This document shows positions 43,516 to 52,358 of a stretch of 64,000 nucleotides of DNA, piece by piece. The position numbers were made by a program, and so were the translations under genes. Under the pieces are notes generated by a model. The model was given only the letters and a program-made list of their open reading frames with translations, had not been told where the DNA came from and ran no database searches. This stretch comes from CAWKGV01 sp963849305 (GTDB lineage Bacteria; Pseudomonadota; Alphaproteobacteria; Acetobacterales; Acetobacteraceae): contig CAWKGV010000002.1 of assembly GCA_963849305.1 (NCBI GenBank), forward strand, positions 248,001-312,000. Reading direction: 5' to 3'. Each line of letters starts with the position of its first letter. Positions within the stretch are counted from its first letter, which is position 1.

Positions 43516-45243
43516 ATGCAAGATGTTCGCTTTGCCCGGCGGGCCCTGCGGCTCGCGATGCCCGTCCTGTGCGCCTACGGTGTGCTCATGCCCGCGGTTG
43601 GCGCCCCCTCCGTCGCGATGGCAGTCGAGCCGCAGCCAGGGAGCACCGGCGTATTCTCCGACTTTCTGGCCGGTCGCTTCGCCGAGTCGCACGCCGATCC
43701 GGATTTCGCCGCCGGCGCCTTCCTTCGGGGTCTCAGGTTTGACCCGAGCCAGCCCGAACTGCTGCGGGAGGCATTCCTGGCGAGCGCGATGAGCGGCAGG
43801 GCGGACGCGCTTGGCCTTGCGCAGCGGTTGCCGGGCGATGCGATCGCTCAGCTTTTGCTCGCCAATGATGCCGCGCGCCGAGGCGATTGGCAGGCGGCCG
43901 AGACACGGTTCCAGGCGCTGCCGCGCGATGGCCTCGCCCGTGCGTTGCGGCCGTTGCTGATCGCCTGGGCGCAACAGGGCGCCGGCCAGACCGATGCGGC
44001 GTTGGCGACACTGAACCCGCTGGCCGGTGGCGAGCAGTTCCGCACCCTGTACTCGCTTCATGCCGGGCTGATCGCCGATTTGGTCGGCCGGGAGCAGGCG
44101 GCCAGGGCTTATTACCGCCAGACGGAGGCCGCGCTCGGCGCCCCCAGCCTGCGGCTCGCGCAGGTGATCGCGAGCTTCCAGGCGCGGCATGGCCAGCACG
44201 CCGAGGCCATGCGTACGCTGGCACAGGCCGCGGATGGGGCGCCGGAGACCGCGATGCTGTTGCCGAGTCTCGCCGCCAATCTCCAGCACTCGCCGGTAGC
44301 CACCGCCGCCGACGGCATGGCCGAAGCCTACCTCGCGGGCGCCGGAACCCTGCAACAGCAGAATATGAGCGACTTCGCCCTACTGATGTTAGACTTCGCG
44401 CTCTCGCTGCGCCCCGATTTCACTGCCGCGCGCGTAATGGCGGCGGATATCGTGGAACTGCGCCAGCAGCCGGAGCGGGCGCTCCAAATGCTGGGTGGCG
44501 TGGCCACCGATGACCCGCTCGAGGCAATGGTCCGCCTGCACCGGGCGAGGCTCGCGCAACGGGCGGGACACACCGGGCAGGCCATGCGCGAGCTGGACGC
44601 GCTGGCGCGGGACTGCCCCAACAGCCCGCTGCCCTATGCTGAGGAGGGCGACATCCTGCGGTCCCAAGACCGATTCGCCGACGCGGTGGCAGCCTACAAC
44701 CGCGCTATCTCTCGCGTGCCCGCCCCCTCGCTCGCAGACTGGGTGCTATTCTATGAGCGCGGCGTGGCTTACGAGCGAACGCATCGATGGGCGAGTGCCG
44801 AAGCCGACTTCAAGCGCGCGATCGCGCTCGCGCCCGACGAGCCGCTGACGTTGAACTATCTCGGCTATTCGTGGGCCGACATGGGCGTCCATCTGAAGCA
44901 GGCTCGCCAGATGATCGAAAAGGCGGCGCAGCTCGAACCCAACGATGGCGCCATCCAAGACAGCCTCGGCTGGGTCATGCTGCGCGAGGGCGACACCGCC
45001 GAGGCGGTGCCCACTCTGGAGCGGGCGGTGGAATTAATGCCGGAAGACCCGACCCTGAACGCGCATCTCGGGGACGCCTATTTCGCGACCGGCCGAAAGC
45101 TGGAGGCCTCGTATCAGTGGCGCCGGGCTTTGACCCTTCACCCGCAGCCGTCGGATGCGGAGAAGCTGCAAGCGAAGCTGGATGATAGCCAGCGCCAGGT
45201 GGTGGGCAGAGCGCCATCAACCGCGCTGCAACCGCTGCCCTGA
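43516..45243 (+). CDS. secreted TPR-repeat protein
   Basis: 575 residues with a probable signal peptide (LAMPVLCAYGVLMPAVGAPS). The body is alpha-helical: N-terminal degenerate repeats (SDFLAGRFAESHADPDFAAG, resembling TPR proteins of the alphaproteobacterial lipoprotein/outer-membrane type), and C-terminal classic TPRs such as AVAAYNRAISRVPA, WASAEADFKRAIALAPDEPL, ARQMIEKAAQLEPND and AVPTLERAVELMPEDP. Such proteins are periplasmic scaffolds and no catalytic motif is seen. The next gene, ispE, begins at the TGA of this one. Function unknown; conserved position suggests a housekeeping role. Confidence 0.85.
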   Translation: MQDVRFARRALRLAMPVLCAYGVLMPAVGAPSVAMAVEPQPGSTGVFSDFLAGRFAESHADPDFAAGAFLRGLRFDPSQPELLREAFLASAMSGRADALGLAQRLPGDAIAQLLLANDAARRGDWQAAETRFQALPRDGLARALRPLLIAWAQQGAGQTDAALATLNPLAGGEQFRTLYSLHAGLIADLVGREQAARAYYRQTEAALGAPSLRLAQVIASFQARHGQHAEAMRTLAQAADGAPETAMLLPSLAANLQHSPVATAADGMAEAYLAGAGTLQQQNMSDFALLMLDFALSLRPDFTAARVMAADIVELRQQPERALQMLGGVATDDPLEAMVRLHRARLAQRAGHTGQAMRELDALARDCPNSPLPYAEEGDILRSQDRFADAVAAYNRAISRVPAPSLADWVLFYERGVAYERTHRWASAEADFKRAIALAPDEPLTLNYLGYSWADMGVHLKQARQMIEKAAQLEPNDGAIQDSLGWVMLREGDTAEAVPTLERAVELMPEDPTLNAHLGDAYFATGRKLEASYQWRRALTLHPQPSDAEKLQAKLDDSQRQVVGRAPSTALQPLP

Positions 45244-46133
45244 CCGACAACGCCGCCTACCACCCTGGCCGGGGCCGGGAGTTCGCGCCGGCGAAGGTGA
45301 ACTTGTTCCTCCATGTCATCGGGCGGCGATCGGACGGCTATCACTTGCTCGACAGCGTGGCGGTGTTCGCCGCCGCCGGCGACATGCTGGAGGCGGAGCT
45401 GGGTGACCGGCTCGCGCTCGCGATCGATGGTCCATTCGCCGATGGCCTCCGCGCCGAGCCGGCCAATCTGGTGCTGCGCGCGGCTCGGGCGCTCGCGCGC
45501 GCGGCCGACATTGGACTGGGCGCGCGGCTGAGGCTCACCAAGAACCTCCCGGTCGCATCCGGGATTGGCGGCGGCTCGGCCGACGCAGCGGCCGCGTTGC
45601 GCCTGCTGGTCCGGCTATGGCGGGTCGACCTGGCCGAGATCGACCTGCCGGCGGTCGCACTTTCGCTCGGCGCCGATGTGCCGGTGTCCCTGGCCAGCCG
45701 TTCCGCCCGGATGGGCGGTGTTGGGGAGGCGCTGACGGCCGCGCCTTCGGTGCCGGAGTGCGGGATGGTTTTGCTGAACCCCGGCGTGCCGGTTGCAACG
45801 GCCGAGGTCTTCCAGGCGCTGGTCGGCCAGTTCTCGATGCGGGCCGCACTGCCCGCATTTTGGCTGACGGTCGAATCGATGGCGGCCGATCTCGCTCGGC
45901 TGCGCAATGATCTGGAGCAACCGGCGATCGCGCTCTGCCCACCGATCGGCGAGGCGCTCGCGGCCCTCTCGGCCGAATCGGGCTGCCTGATTGCGCGCAT
46001 GAGCGGATCGGGCGCGACCTGCTTCGGCCTGTTCGCGACCCCAGCCGTGGCCGCCGAGACGGCCAGCCGGCTCGCTCGGCCCGGCTGGTGGGCATGGGGC
46101 GGCGGGCCATTCGGCCCATCTCTTGCGTCGTGA
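45240..46133 (+). CDS. ispE: 4-diphosphocytidyl-2-C-methyl-D-erythritol kinase, apparently CTG start
   Basis: 297 residues if begun at CTG 45240, which overlaps the preceding stop as CTGA. IspE phosphorylates CDP-ME in the non-mevalonate (MEP) isoprenoid pathway. The GHMP signature is KNLPVASGIGGGSADAAAAL, and the N-terminal FAPAKVNLFLHV is present upstream of the first ordinary start (GTG 45297), which lies inside this conserved motif and therefore cannot be the true start. No ATG, GTG or TTG exists in frame before it. An ATGA overlap changed to CTGA by one base is the likely history. The C-terminal MSGSGATCFGLF loop is intact. Isoprenoids made here feed hopanoids and ubiquinone. Confidence 0.85.
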   Translation: MTDNAAYHPGRGREFAPAKVNLFLHVIGRRSDGYHLLDSVAVFAAAGDMLEAELGDRLALAIDGPFADGLRAEPANLVLRAARALARAADIGLGARLRLTKNLPVASGIGGGSADAAAALRLLVRLWRVDLAEIDLPAVALSLGADVPVSLASRSARMGGVGEALTAAPSVPECGMVLLNPGVPVATAEVFQALVGQFSMRAALPAFWLTVESMAADLARLRNDLEQPAIALCPPIGEALAALSAESGCLIARMSGSGATCFGLFATPAVAAETASRLARPGWWAWGGGPFGPSLAS

Positions 46134-46178
46134 CTGCTTTACGGGCCAGACCGCCCGGCCTATCAACCGCCACGCATT

Positions 46179-46253
46179 TGGGGCGTCGCCAAGTGGTAAG
46201 GCAGCGGATTTTGATTCCGCCATGCGGAGGTTCGAATCCTCCCGCCCCAGCCA
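46179..46253 (+). tRNA. tRNA-Gln (anticodon TTG)
   Basis: Cloverleaf with acceptor TGGGGCG/CGCCCCA, discriminator G and encoded CCA; D-arm around GCCAAGTGG with AGGC; anticodon stem GCGGA/TCCGC with loop TTTTGAT, anticodon TTG; T-arm GGAGG-TTCGAAT-CCTCC. 75 bases. It lies 45 bp after ispE and is followed directly by a hairpin terminator. Confidence 0.95.
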
Positions 46254-46254
46254 G

Positions 46255-46279
46255 GTCGGGAGGGATGGCCCCTCCCGAC
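46255..46279. terminator. hairpin between tRNA-Gln and a convergent gene
   Basis: GTCGGGAGG (46255-46263) pairs with CCTCCCGAC (46271-46279), a 9-bp stem with a 7-base loop. It starts two bases after the tRNA CCA and ends 11 bp before the stop of the convergent secreted-protein gene. No T-run on either side. Likely shared by both strands. Confidence 0.65.
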
Positions 46280-46289
46280 GGAAGCATGG

Positions 46290-47039
46290 TTACGAAGCTT
46301 GTCCGGGACCGGGGGCTGCGGGCGGAGCCGGAGGCTGGAACCCCGCTCCGCCAGTCGGCGGCGGGGGGTGGCGATGGCCGTGCGGATGGGGTGGAGGGGC
46401 CGCGATCGCGACAGCCTGCGAGGCCGATGGGCCAATCTCCCGCGCCCCGATCGACTTGCCCAGCGGTCCCGCCACGCCATCGCCGCTCGCCCAGACCGTC
46501 TTGCCCGGCGCCAGCTGATCGGCTAGGCGTTGCGCCTCCGGGGGCGGCAGGTGGATCATCGTGCCATCCGTCAGCAGCACGCCATTCAGATCGCCGCGCG
46601 GCCCATAGAGCCGCATCTTGACCGTGCCCTGCGCCTGCATCGCCGGTCCGTCGCCGCCGGGGCCCCGAGGTCCGGGACCGGCGGGCCCGGTGTCCGTGAC
46701 CGTTCGGCCGGTGGCGTCGTCGGTGATCGACTGCGCCTGGATCAGCGGCAACACCCGCGCCTTCAGCCCATGCACGGTCACGCTGTCGCCCGGCTTCACG
46801 GCATAAACCAGCTCGGTGCCGAGATGCGGGGGCAGCAGCACCTCGGTGCCGTTGTCCAGTATCAGGCCGTCCACGTCGCCGCGCGGCGTCAGGCTGAATT
46901 GCGCCACCTTGCCGTGGAACGCGGGCAATTGCTGGGTATCGTAGGTTCCGGCTCCTGCCGCGACATCCTGCGCGAGCGCGGTGCCTCCGGCACCTGCGAT
47001 CAAGCTCGCCCCGATCAGGGCGGCCATTAGTCTGGTCAT
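46290..47039 (-). CDS. secreted protein with two OB-like repeats and a Pro/His-rich tail
   Basis: 249 residues. Signal peptide MTRLMAALIGASLIAGAGGTALAQ. Two homologous segments follow: residues about 43-95 (GKVAQFSLTPRGDVDGLIL then TEVLLPPHLG) and about 135-185 (GTVKMRLYGPRGDLNGVLL then TMIHLPPPEA), each a small beta-barrel-like unit of unknown function. The tail is rich in Pro and His (PPPHPHGHRHPPPP) and may bind metal. GGAGG precedes ATG 47039. It is separated by 85 bp from the NtrC-type regulator gene, same direction, so it may be regulated by it. Confidence 0.7.
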   Translation of the reverse strand: MTRLMAALIGASLIAGAGGTALAQDVAAGAGTYDTQQLPAFHGKVAQFSLTPRGDVDGLILDNGTEVLLPPHLGTELVYAVKPGDSVTVHGLKARVLPLIQAQSITDDATGRTVTDTGPAGPGPRGPGGDGPAMQAQGTVKMRLYGPRGDLNGVLLTDGTMIHLPPPEAQRLADQLAPGKTVWASGDGVAGPLGKSIGAREIGPSASQAVAIAAPPPHPHGHRHPPPPTGGAGFQPPAPPAAPGPGQAS

Positions 47040-47124
47040 TCAATCCTCCGTCGAGTGGTTCGAGCCGTAAGGCTCCAACCTCCCTACGGCAAGCGGCGTG
47101 CCACTCTCCAATTCCTTGGCGGAT

Positions 47125-48516
47125 CTATATTTCGCCATCGCGGGCCGCGTCCGCTCCGTCCGCCGGCCGGACATCGCCCGTCCGCTTGCCCGACGGCTCC
47201 AGGCCGTAGCGCCGGATCTTCGCGTGCAGAAGCTGGCGATGGATGTTTAGTCGCCGCGCCGCTTCGGTGCGGTTGCCTCGCGCCGCGTCCAGCGCGCGCC
47301 GGATCATCGCGGCCTCCAGCCGGGCCAGTGCCGTCGGCAAATCTCCCGCTAGCCAATCGGCCGTCTCCGCCGGAGAATGCTCGAGGCCCAGGAAGCCGAA
47401 ATCCTCGGCCGTCAGCACCGGCTGGCGCGACAGTGCCGCGACCCGCTCCATCGCATTCTTCAGTTCGCGCACGTTGCCGGGCCAGTGATAAGCAAGCAAT
47501 CGGCTCGCGGCCTCCGCCGACAGCCGCTTGGTCGCGGCCGCATCGCCGCCGCGCCGCAGGAACTGCTCGGTCAATGGCAGGATGTCCGCCAGCCGCTCGC
47601 GCAACGGGGGCAGCCGCAGCGGAACGACGCCGAGCCGGTAATAAAGATCCTGCCGGAACCGCCCCTCGGCGGCGGCCCGGGCGAGATCGCGATGCGTGGC
47701 GGCGAGGATGCGCACGTCAACCGCCACTGCCCGGCCGCCTACGGGCGTCACCACCCGCTCCTGCAACACACGTAACAGCTTGGCCTGCATCGCCAGCCCC
47801 ATGTCCCCGATCTCGTCGAGGAACAGCGTCCCCTTGTCGGCCTGCCGGAAGGAGCCAAGCCGGTCCGCTACCGCCCCGGTGAATGCTCCGCGCACATGCC
47901 CGAACAGCTCGCTTTCCAACAGCTCGGACGGGATCGCCGCGCAGTTCACGGCGACGAACGGGCCGGAGCCGCGCCGGCCATGCCGATGCAGGGCGCGCGC
48001 CACCACCTCCTTGCCGGTGCCGGTCTCGCCGATGATCAGCACGGTGGCGTGGCTGTCGGCCAGCATCCCGATCGCCTTCTGCACCTCGCGCATCGCGGGG
48101 CTCGATCCGACCAGCTCCTCCTCGGTCCCGGGCAACCGCGCGGCGGGCGAGGCGGATCGGGATGGCAGCAGCCGCGCGAGCAGGGATACCAGGGCTTCGC
48201 GGCCGATCGGCTTGGTCAGGTGATCGACGGCGCCGAGCCGCATCGCCTCGATGGTGTTGGAAGCGGTGGCGACCGCAGTGAGCACGGCAACCGAGGGCGG
48301 ATCGGGGCTGGCGCGAATGCGCCGCAGCACCTCCATGCCATCCATGCCCGGCATCCGGAGGTCGAGCAGGACCGCGTCTACCCCTTTGCCCGCGAGTTGG
48401 GCGAGCGCGGCCGCTCCGTCCGGTGCCTCCACCGGCTCATGGCCGAGATCGGCGAGCGCCTCGGCCAGACCCTCGCGCAATGCGGCGTCGTCGTCGATGA
48501 TCAGAATTCGCGCCAC
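47125..48516 (-). CDS. sigma-54-dependent response regulator, NtrC family
   Basis: 463 residues from GTG 48516. Receiver domain with phospho-acceptor Asp52 (LLDLRMPGMD), AAA+ domain with GETGTGKEVVARALHRHG, the sigma-54 contact loop GAFTGA (in HVRGAFTGAVADRL), FLDEIGDMGLAMQAKLLRVL and arginine finger region LYYRLGVVPLRLPPLRERL, then a Fis-type HTH at the C-terminus (ARGNRTEAARRLNIHRQ). It activates sigma-54 promoters on phosphorylation. Its partner kinase gene overlaps by 16 bp upstream. The regulated promoters are unknown; no obvious -24/-12 GG-GC element was picked out nearby. Confidence 0.92.
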   Translation of the reverse strand: MARILIIDDDAALREGLAEALADLGHEPVEAPDGAAALAQLAGKGVDAVLLDLRMPGMDGMEVLRRIRASPDPPSVAVLTAVATASNTIEAMRLGAVDHLTKPIGREALVSLLARLLPSRSASPAARLPGTEEELVGSSPAMREVQKAIGMLADSHATVLIIGETGTGKEVVARALHRHGRRGSGPFVAVNCAAIPSELLESELFGHVRGAFTGAVADRLGSFRQADKGTLFLDEIGDMGLAMQAKLLRVLQERVVTPVGGRAVAVDVRILAATHRDLARAAAEGRFRQDLYYRLGVVPLRLPPLRERLADILPLTEQFLRRGGDAAATKRLSAEAASRLLAYHWPGNVRELKNAMERVAALSRQPVLTAEDFGFLGLEHSPAETADWLAGDLPTALARLEAAMIRRALDAARGNRTEAARRLNIHRQLLHAKIRRYGLEPSGKRTGDVRPADGADAARDGEI

Positions 48517-49955
48517 GGCAGCTCCAACGCGAACGCCGCCCCTTCGCCGGATTCATCGCCGCCCGGTCGGGCCATCGTCAGCTTGCCGCCGTGCGCCTCG
48601 GCCAGTTCGCGGGCGATCGCGAGCCCAAGCCCGGTCCCTTCCGGCCGGCCGGTGGCGAAGGGCTCGAACAGGCGCCCGCGCAGGTCGGCGCGCACGCCCG
48701 GCCCGCTATCCTCGACCACGAAGCGGAGACGGTCACAGGCGCGTGACGCGGACAGGATTACCCGCCCGCCTGCTGGCGTGTGCTGGAGCGCGTTCAGCAG
48801 CAGGTTATCGAGCACCCGCTGGATTAGCGCCGGATCGAATACGGCCCGGCCCGGTGCCGACCGGGAGTCCAGCATGACCCCGGCCGCGGCGGCCTGGTCG
48901 CGTTGCGGTTCCAGAGTGCCGCGGACGAAACTTTCCAGATCAACCGCGCGAGGCGCCGGCTGGCGCGCTTGCGTCGCCGCTAACAGCTCGCCCGCTAGCC
49001 GGTCGAGGCGCTCGATCTGACCGAGAATCATCGTCAGGGCCTGGCGTCTGCGCCCATCGTCGCCCACCAGGGCGTTCTCTGCCTTAAGTCGCATCGCCGC
49101 GATCGGATTGCGGATCTCGTGCGCGACACCGGCCGCCACCCGGCCGAGCGCGGCCAGGCGCTCCGCCGTGGCGACGCGCTCGGCCAGCTCGGCCGATCTG
49201 CGCCGCGCGTCACGCAGGCGGCTTCCGGCTTCGTTCAGCGCGGCCACCAGCCGGTCAAGCTCGCGCTCTCCGGTGCGCTCCAGCATTGGCAACACCCCGT
49301 CGGCCCCGGCGGCGAGCGCGGTCTCGATCCGACCGAGGTGACGCGACCAGGCGATGATTAGCCAGGCGACCGTCGCCGAGATGGCCACCATCAGCCCGAG
49401 CAGCACGCCCAAGCCGATGCGCAACGGGTCGGCGCTGGACGCGGCCCAAACGGTCGTCATCGTCCATGCCGTGAGCCCAAGTACGGGGCCACCGAGCGGA
49501 CAGGCCACCAGGAATTGTGTATACGAGGCGGCGGGAAACGTCCGTGCGATCGCCTGATCCTCGTTGCTCGCGGCCTCGCTCGCACTGCGAATCAGGTCGC
49601 GTCGCGCCTCGGGAAAGCCCGTGCCGTTCTCGGTTGGGAACGCGAACGCCACCGGGCCTTGGCCGATGCGCCAGATGCCGCCCTCCACTCCGGTCTGCCC
49701 CTCGAGCGCTGCTGCTACGACCTCGGCCAGCCCCTTGCTGAAGCTTAGGTCGCCCGGGGCCGGCGGCGGTCCGGACCACCCAGCGGTGTAAAAGTCATAG
49801 CGATCGCGGATCATATCGCAGGCGCGCGCTACCACCGCCTCGGCGCGGCCCACCCGGGCGGTCGAGGACTGCCGGGAGAGGTTCGCGAGAAGCACCCCGA
49901 TGACGATCGACGTCGCCAGCGAGAGCACCCAAACCAATAACAGCCGCGCACGCAT
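48501..49955 (-). CDS. membrane sensor histidine kinase, partner of the NtrC-type regulator
   Basis: 484 residues from ATG 49955. First membrane helix RLLLVWVLSLATSIVIGVLLA, a periplasmic sensing domain to about residue 170, a second helix (IGLGVLLGLMVAISATVAWLI), a HAMP-like linker, and the dimer/phospho-acceptor segment GRVAAGVAHEIRNPIAAMRL. The ATPase domain has NLLLNALQHTPAGGRV, VEDSGPGVRADL and GTGLGLAIARELAEAHGGKL. It shares 16 bp with the response-regulator gene. The periplasmic domain has no recognised ligand motif, so the signal is unknown. Confidence 0.92.
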   Translation of the reverse strand: MRARLLLVWVLSLATSIVIGVLLANLSRQSSTARVGRAEAVVARACDMIRDRYDFYTAGWSGPPPAPGDLSFSKGLAEVVAAALEGQTGVEGGIWRIGQGPVAFAFPTENGTGFPEARRDLIRSASEAASNEDQAIARTFPAASYTQFLVACPLGGPVLGLTAWTMTTVWAASSADPLRIGLGVLLGLMVAISATVAWLIIAWSRHLGRIETALAAGADGVLPMLERTGERELDRLVAALNEAGSRLRDARRRSAELAERVATAERLAALGRVAAGVAHEIRNPIAAMRLKAENALVGDDGRRRQALTMILGQIERLDRLAGELLAATQARQPAPRAVDLESFVRGTLEPQRDQAAAAGVMLDSRSAPGRAVFDPALIQRVLDNLLLNALQHTPAGGRVILSASRACDRLRFVVEDSGPGVRADLRGRLFEPFATGRPEGTGLGLAIARELAEAHGGKLTMARPGGDESGEGAAFALELPWREF

Positions 49956-50013
49956 CGAGCGCGGTCCCCAGCCACCCCAATGGTGGAGGCCGGACGCCGC
50001 CCGCGCCCCGCGG

Positions 50014-50810
50014 TCACGGGCGGCGGGCAGCCAGGATCGCAACCGGGTAGGCGTAATGGAGCGCATCGCCGTCGCGGCGCACCGGTATGCCGAGCCGGTC
50101 ATCCTCAGCGGCGGCGGCGAAGGTCGCGACGATCTTCGGCCCGTCGCCCGGCTCCGGGAAGGAGCGGGCAAGCAAGTTCTTCACCTCGCCGCGCAATTCG
50201 TAGAACGCGGCGCGCGGCTCCGGCAGACCCACCTGCGGGAACAGCGCGGCAGCTCCGACAGGGTCAGGCAGCGAACATGCGACGGATCCCGCAGCTTCTC
50301 CAGCTCGTTCCAAGCCGCCGCCTTCGCCTCGTCCTCCGAGGCATACATGTCCACGACCAGCACGCGCCCGCCGGGCCGGCACACCCGCACCATCTCGGTC
50401 AGTACGCCAGCCGGATCGAGGAAGTGATGAAACGAGAAACGGCTCACGACGATGCTGAAAGTGCCATCCGGCCACGGGAGGCGGCGGACGTCGCCCTGCT
50501 GCCAGCTCACATTGGCTACGCCTTTCTTGGCGGCCAGTGTACGGGCCTGATCGAGCATCGCCGGCGTAAGATCAATGCCGGTGGCGTGGCGCACATAGGG
50601 AGCGAAGGCGGACACGATGATCCCGCCCCCGCACGCGACATCGAGCACCGTGTCTTCCAAACCCGGCACCGCCGCATCCAGGATCATTCCCAGCGCGCTT
50701 GCGTCGGCGATAGCTGAAGCCGTGCTGAACGGCGCCGCCTGCCGCGTGAACTGATCCACGATCAGTGAATTGTGAGCCGTCTCAGCATCCGCAGTGTTAG
50801 GGAGGCTCAC
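50014..50810 (-). pseudogene. SAM-dependent methyltransferase, UbiE/COQ5 type, frameshifted
   Basis: About 265 codons. From GTG 50810, MSLPNTADAETAHNSLIVDQFTR then VLDVACGGGIIVSAFAP (motif I), GDVRRLPWPDGTFSIVVSRF, HHFLDPAGVLTEMVRVCRPGG and VLVVDMYASEDEAKAAAWNE. Just after CLTLSEL the frame changes: GAGCTGCCGCG reads ELAAL if one G is added, then AALFPQVGLPEPRAAFYELRG continues in the next frame to PYAYPVAILAARRP-like end. This is the only placed case of a base loss. Catalysed substrate unknown. Located 58 bp after the histidine-kinase start, on the same strand. Confidence 0.8.
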
Positions 50811-50832
50811 CCCTGACTGGGTGTGGCATGAG

Positions 50833-50910
50833 GCCCTCACCCAACCCTCTCCCAAAGGGAGGGCGGGCGGATCAGAGCCCGCTCCCTGAGGGAGAGGGTT
50901 GGGTGAGGGC
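50833..50910. repeat. palindromic intergenic repeat (REP-like)
   Basis: Left arm GCCCTCACCCAACCCTCTCC begins at 50833; right arm GAGAGGGTTGGGTGAGGGC ends at 50910. The arms are inverted and can fold into a long hairpin with some interior mismatches. A related partner arm, GGGAGAGGGTTGGGTGAGGG, lies at 54663-54682. Such elements are common in proteobacterial intergenic DNA. Confidence 0.8.
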
Positions 50911-50954
50911 CGGAGCGGCAAGAACGGTCACACCCGACTACACCAGCCGGCGGC

Positions 50955-51176
50955 TCAGGAGCGGTAATCGACCGGCTCTTCCGGGCCGAGGCGTTGGGTG
51001 GCGGAACGCCGAAGCTCGCAGATCGCGGCGTAGATTTGCTGCCAGCGGTCGAGCCCGGCGGTGTCGCCCTCCAGGCGTTTCTCCTGCACGCGCTCCAGCG
51101 CGATCGCCTGCGCTTGAAGACCGTGGCGCTTAATCATCTGCCGAGCGGTCTCTTTGGTGTCCATCTGCTCGCGCAT
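50955..51176 (-). CDS. small conserved alphaproteobacterial protein, unknown function
   Basis: 73 residues, hydrophilic, no signal peptide. MDTKETARQMIKRHGLQAQA is followed by ALERVQEKRLEGDTAGLDRW and QQIYAAICELRRSA, a helical pattern (RHG, ALERA, GD-W-I) seen in small hypothetical proteins of alphaproteobacteria. Function unknown. It precedes the REP-like repeat and is 118 bp downstream of the RraA-type gene on the same strand. Confidence 0.7.
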   Translation of the reverse strand: MREQMDTKETARQMIKRHGLQAQAIALERVQEKRLEGDTAGLDRWQQIYAAICELRRSATQRLGPEEPVDYRS

Positions 51177-51294
51177 CGGATGCCTCCGTGGATGCCCTCT
51201 GGATATGTCGGCGAGGCGGCTTGGTTGCGAATCCCAGCCCCGTGAGCCCCGGTTACAGTCAAGTCAACGCCGTGACTGATGCGGCGGTGTTCCG

Positions 51295-51999
51295 TCATCC
51301 ACGCCCCGCCTCCGCCTCGTAACGGGCCTTGTTCTCCGTGTTCGGGGGATAGAGCCCGGGCAACCGGGCGCCCTGGCCCACCTCCCGCATGATCCACTCC
51401 TCCAGCCGCTCCTGCTCGGGGCCGGCGGCGGTGACCTCCGCCACCAAGGCCTGAGGGATCACGACGGCGCCGTCGGAATCGGCCAGCACGACATCGTCGG
51501 GAAAGATCGCCACACCCCCGCACCCGATCGGCTCGCCCCAATTGACGAACGTCAGGTTTGCCACCGAGGGCGGCGCGGCCGTGCCGCCGCACCACACCGG
51601 TAGCCCGGTGGAGAGCACGCCCGCCACGTCGCGCACCGCCCCGTCCGTGACCAGGGCAGCGACCCCGCGCTTTGCCATACGCGCGCAGAGGATGTCGCCG
51701 AAGATGCCGGAATCCGTCTGACCCATCGCATCCACCACCGCGATGCAGCCCTCCGGCATGTCTTCGATGGCCGCCCGGGTCGAGCGCGGGGAGGCCCAGG
51801 ACTCGGGCGTCGCCAGATCTTCGCGAGCCGGGATGAACCGCATCGTGAACGCCCGCCCGACCAGGCGTGGCTGATCCGGGCGCAGTGGCCGGCTGCGGCG
51901 CATCCAGACATTGCGCAGCCCCTTCCTGAGCAGGATCGTCGTGACCGTGCCGGAGGAGACGTTCCGCAACGTCTCCGTTGTCCTCCCGTCCAGCGCCAT
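51295..51999 (-). CDS. RraA/HMG aldolase family protein
   Basis: 234 residues from ATG 51999 (MALDGRTTETLRNVSSG). The family core is GIFGDILCARMAKRGVAALVTDGAVRD, the substrate/metal region with the VTDGAVRD end carrying the catalytic Asp/Arg, and DDVVLADSDGAVVIPQALVAE. The family holds 4-hydroxy-4-methyl-2-oxoglutarate/4-carboxy-4-hydroxy-2-oxoadipate aldolases, oxaloacetate decarboxylases and RNase E inhibitors; the N- and C-terminal extensions favour a catabolic aldolase-type role. The gap upstream to the FUSC gene is 359 bp. No aldolase pathway partner is adjacent, though protocatechuate 4,5-cleavage uses this family. Confidence 0.85.
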   Translation of the reverse strand: MALDGRTTETLRNVSSGTVTTILLRKGLRNVWMRRSRPLRPDQPRLVGRAFTMRFIPAREDLATPESWASPRSTRAAIEDMPEGCIAVVDAMGQTDSGIFGDILCARMAKRGVAALVTDGAVRDVAGVLSTGLPVWCGGTAAPPSVANLTFVNWGEPIGCGGVAIFPDDVVLADSDGAVVIPQALVAEVTAAGPEQERLEEWIMREVGQGARLPGLYPPNTENKARYEAEAGRG

Positions 52000-52358
52000 G
52001 TGACCGCCTCCGTCTCTAGGTTTGGCCCAAACCCTTCGATTGCAAGGCGAGGCCATGCGTACTCTGCCTCGTTGCCGTCCAATACACGATCGAGTTGGCG
52101 TTCGGTGTGGTCCGCACAAGGGCTGTCAGCGGATCGAGCGGCCCTGCTCACAGTTCAACGCGGATTCGGCAGGCACGCGCCAAAGTCGCGGCACTATTCG
52201 TGTCGCGCTCCGAGACTCAATGCCGATCTCAGCGTGACGGGCAGATCAGCTTGCACACGATCGCGCGGAGCGACGACTAACCATCCTGGTGAGCCTGCTA
52301 CAAAAGACCGTATCATCGCGCTTCGTCCCATGAGAGCCAGGATCGGGGGCCGGTTAAC
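52000..52358. other. 359-bp divergent intergenic region
   Basis: Lies between the divergent RraA-type and FUSC genes. No gene with recognisable domain, no tRNA and no clear repeat was seen; a short open frame runs across part of it on the plus strand but has no family features and is read as chance. Promoters for both genes must be here. Confidence 0.5.
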
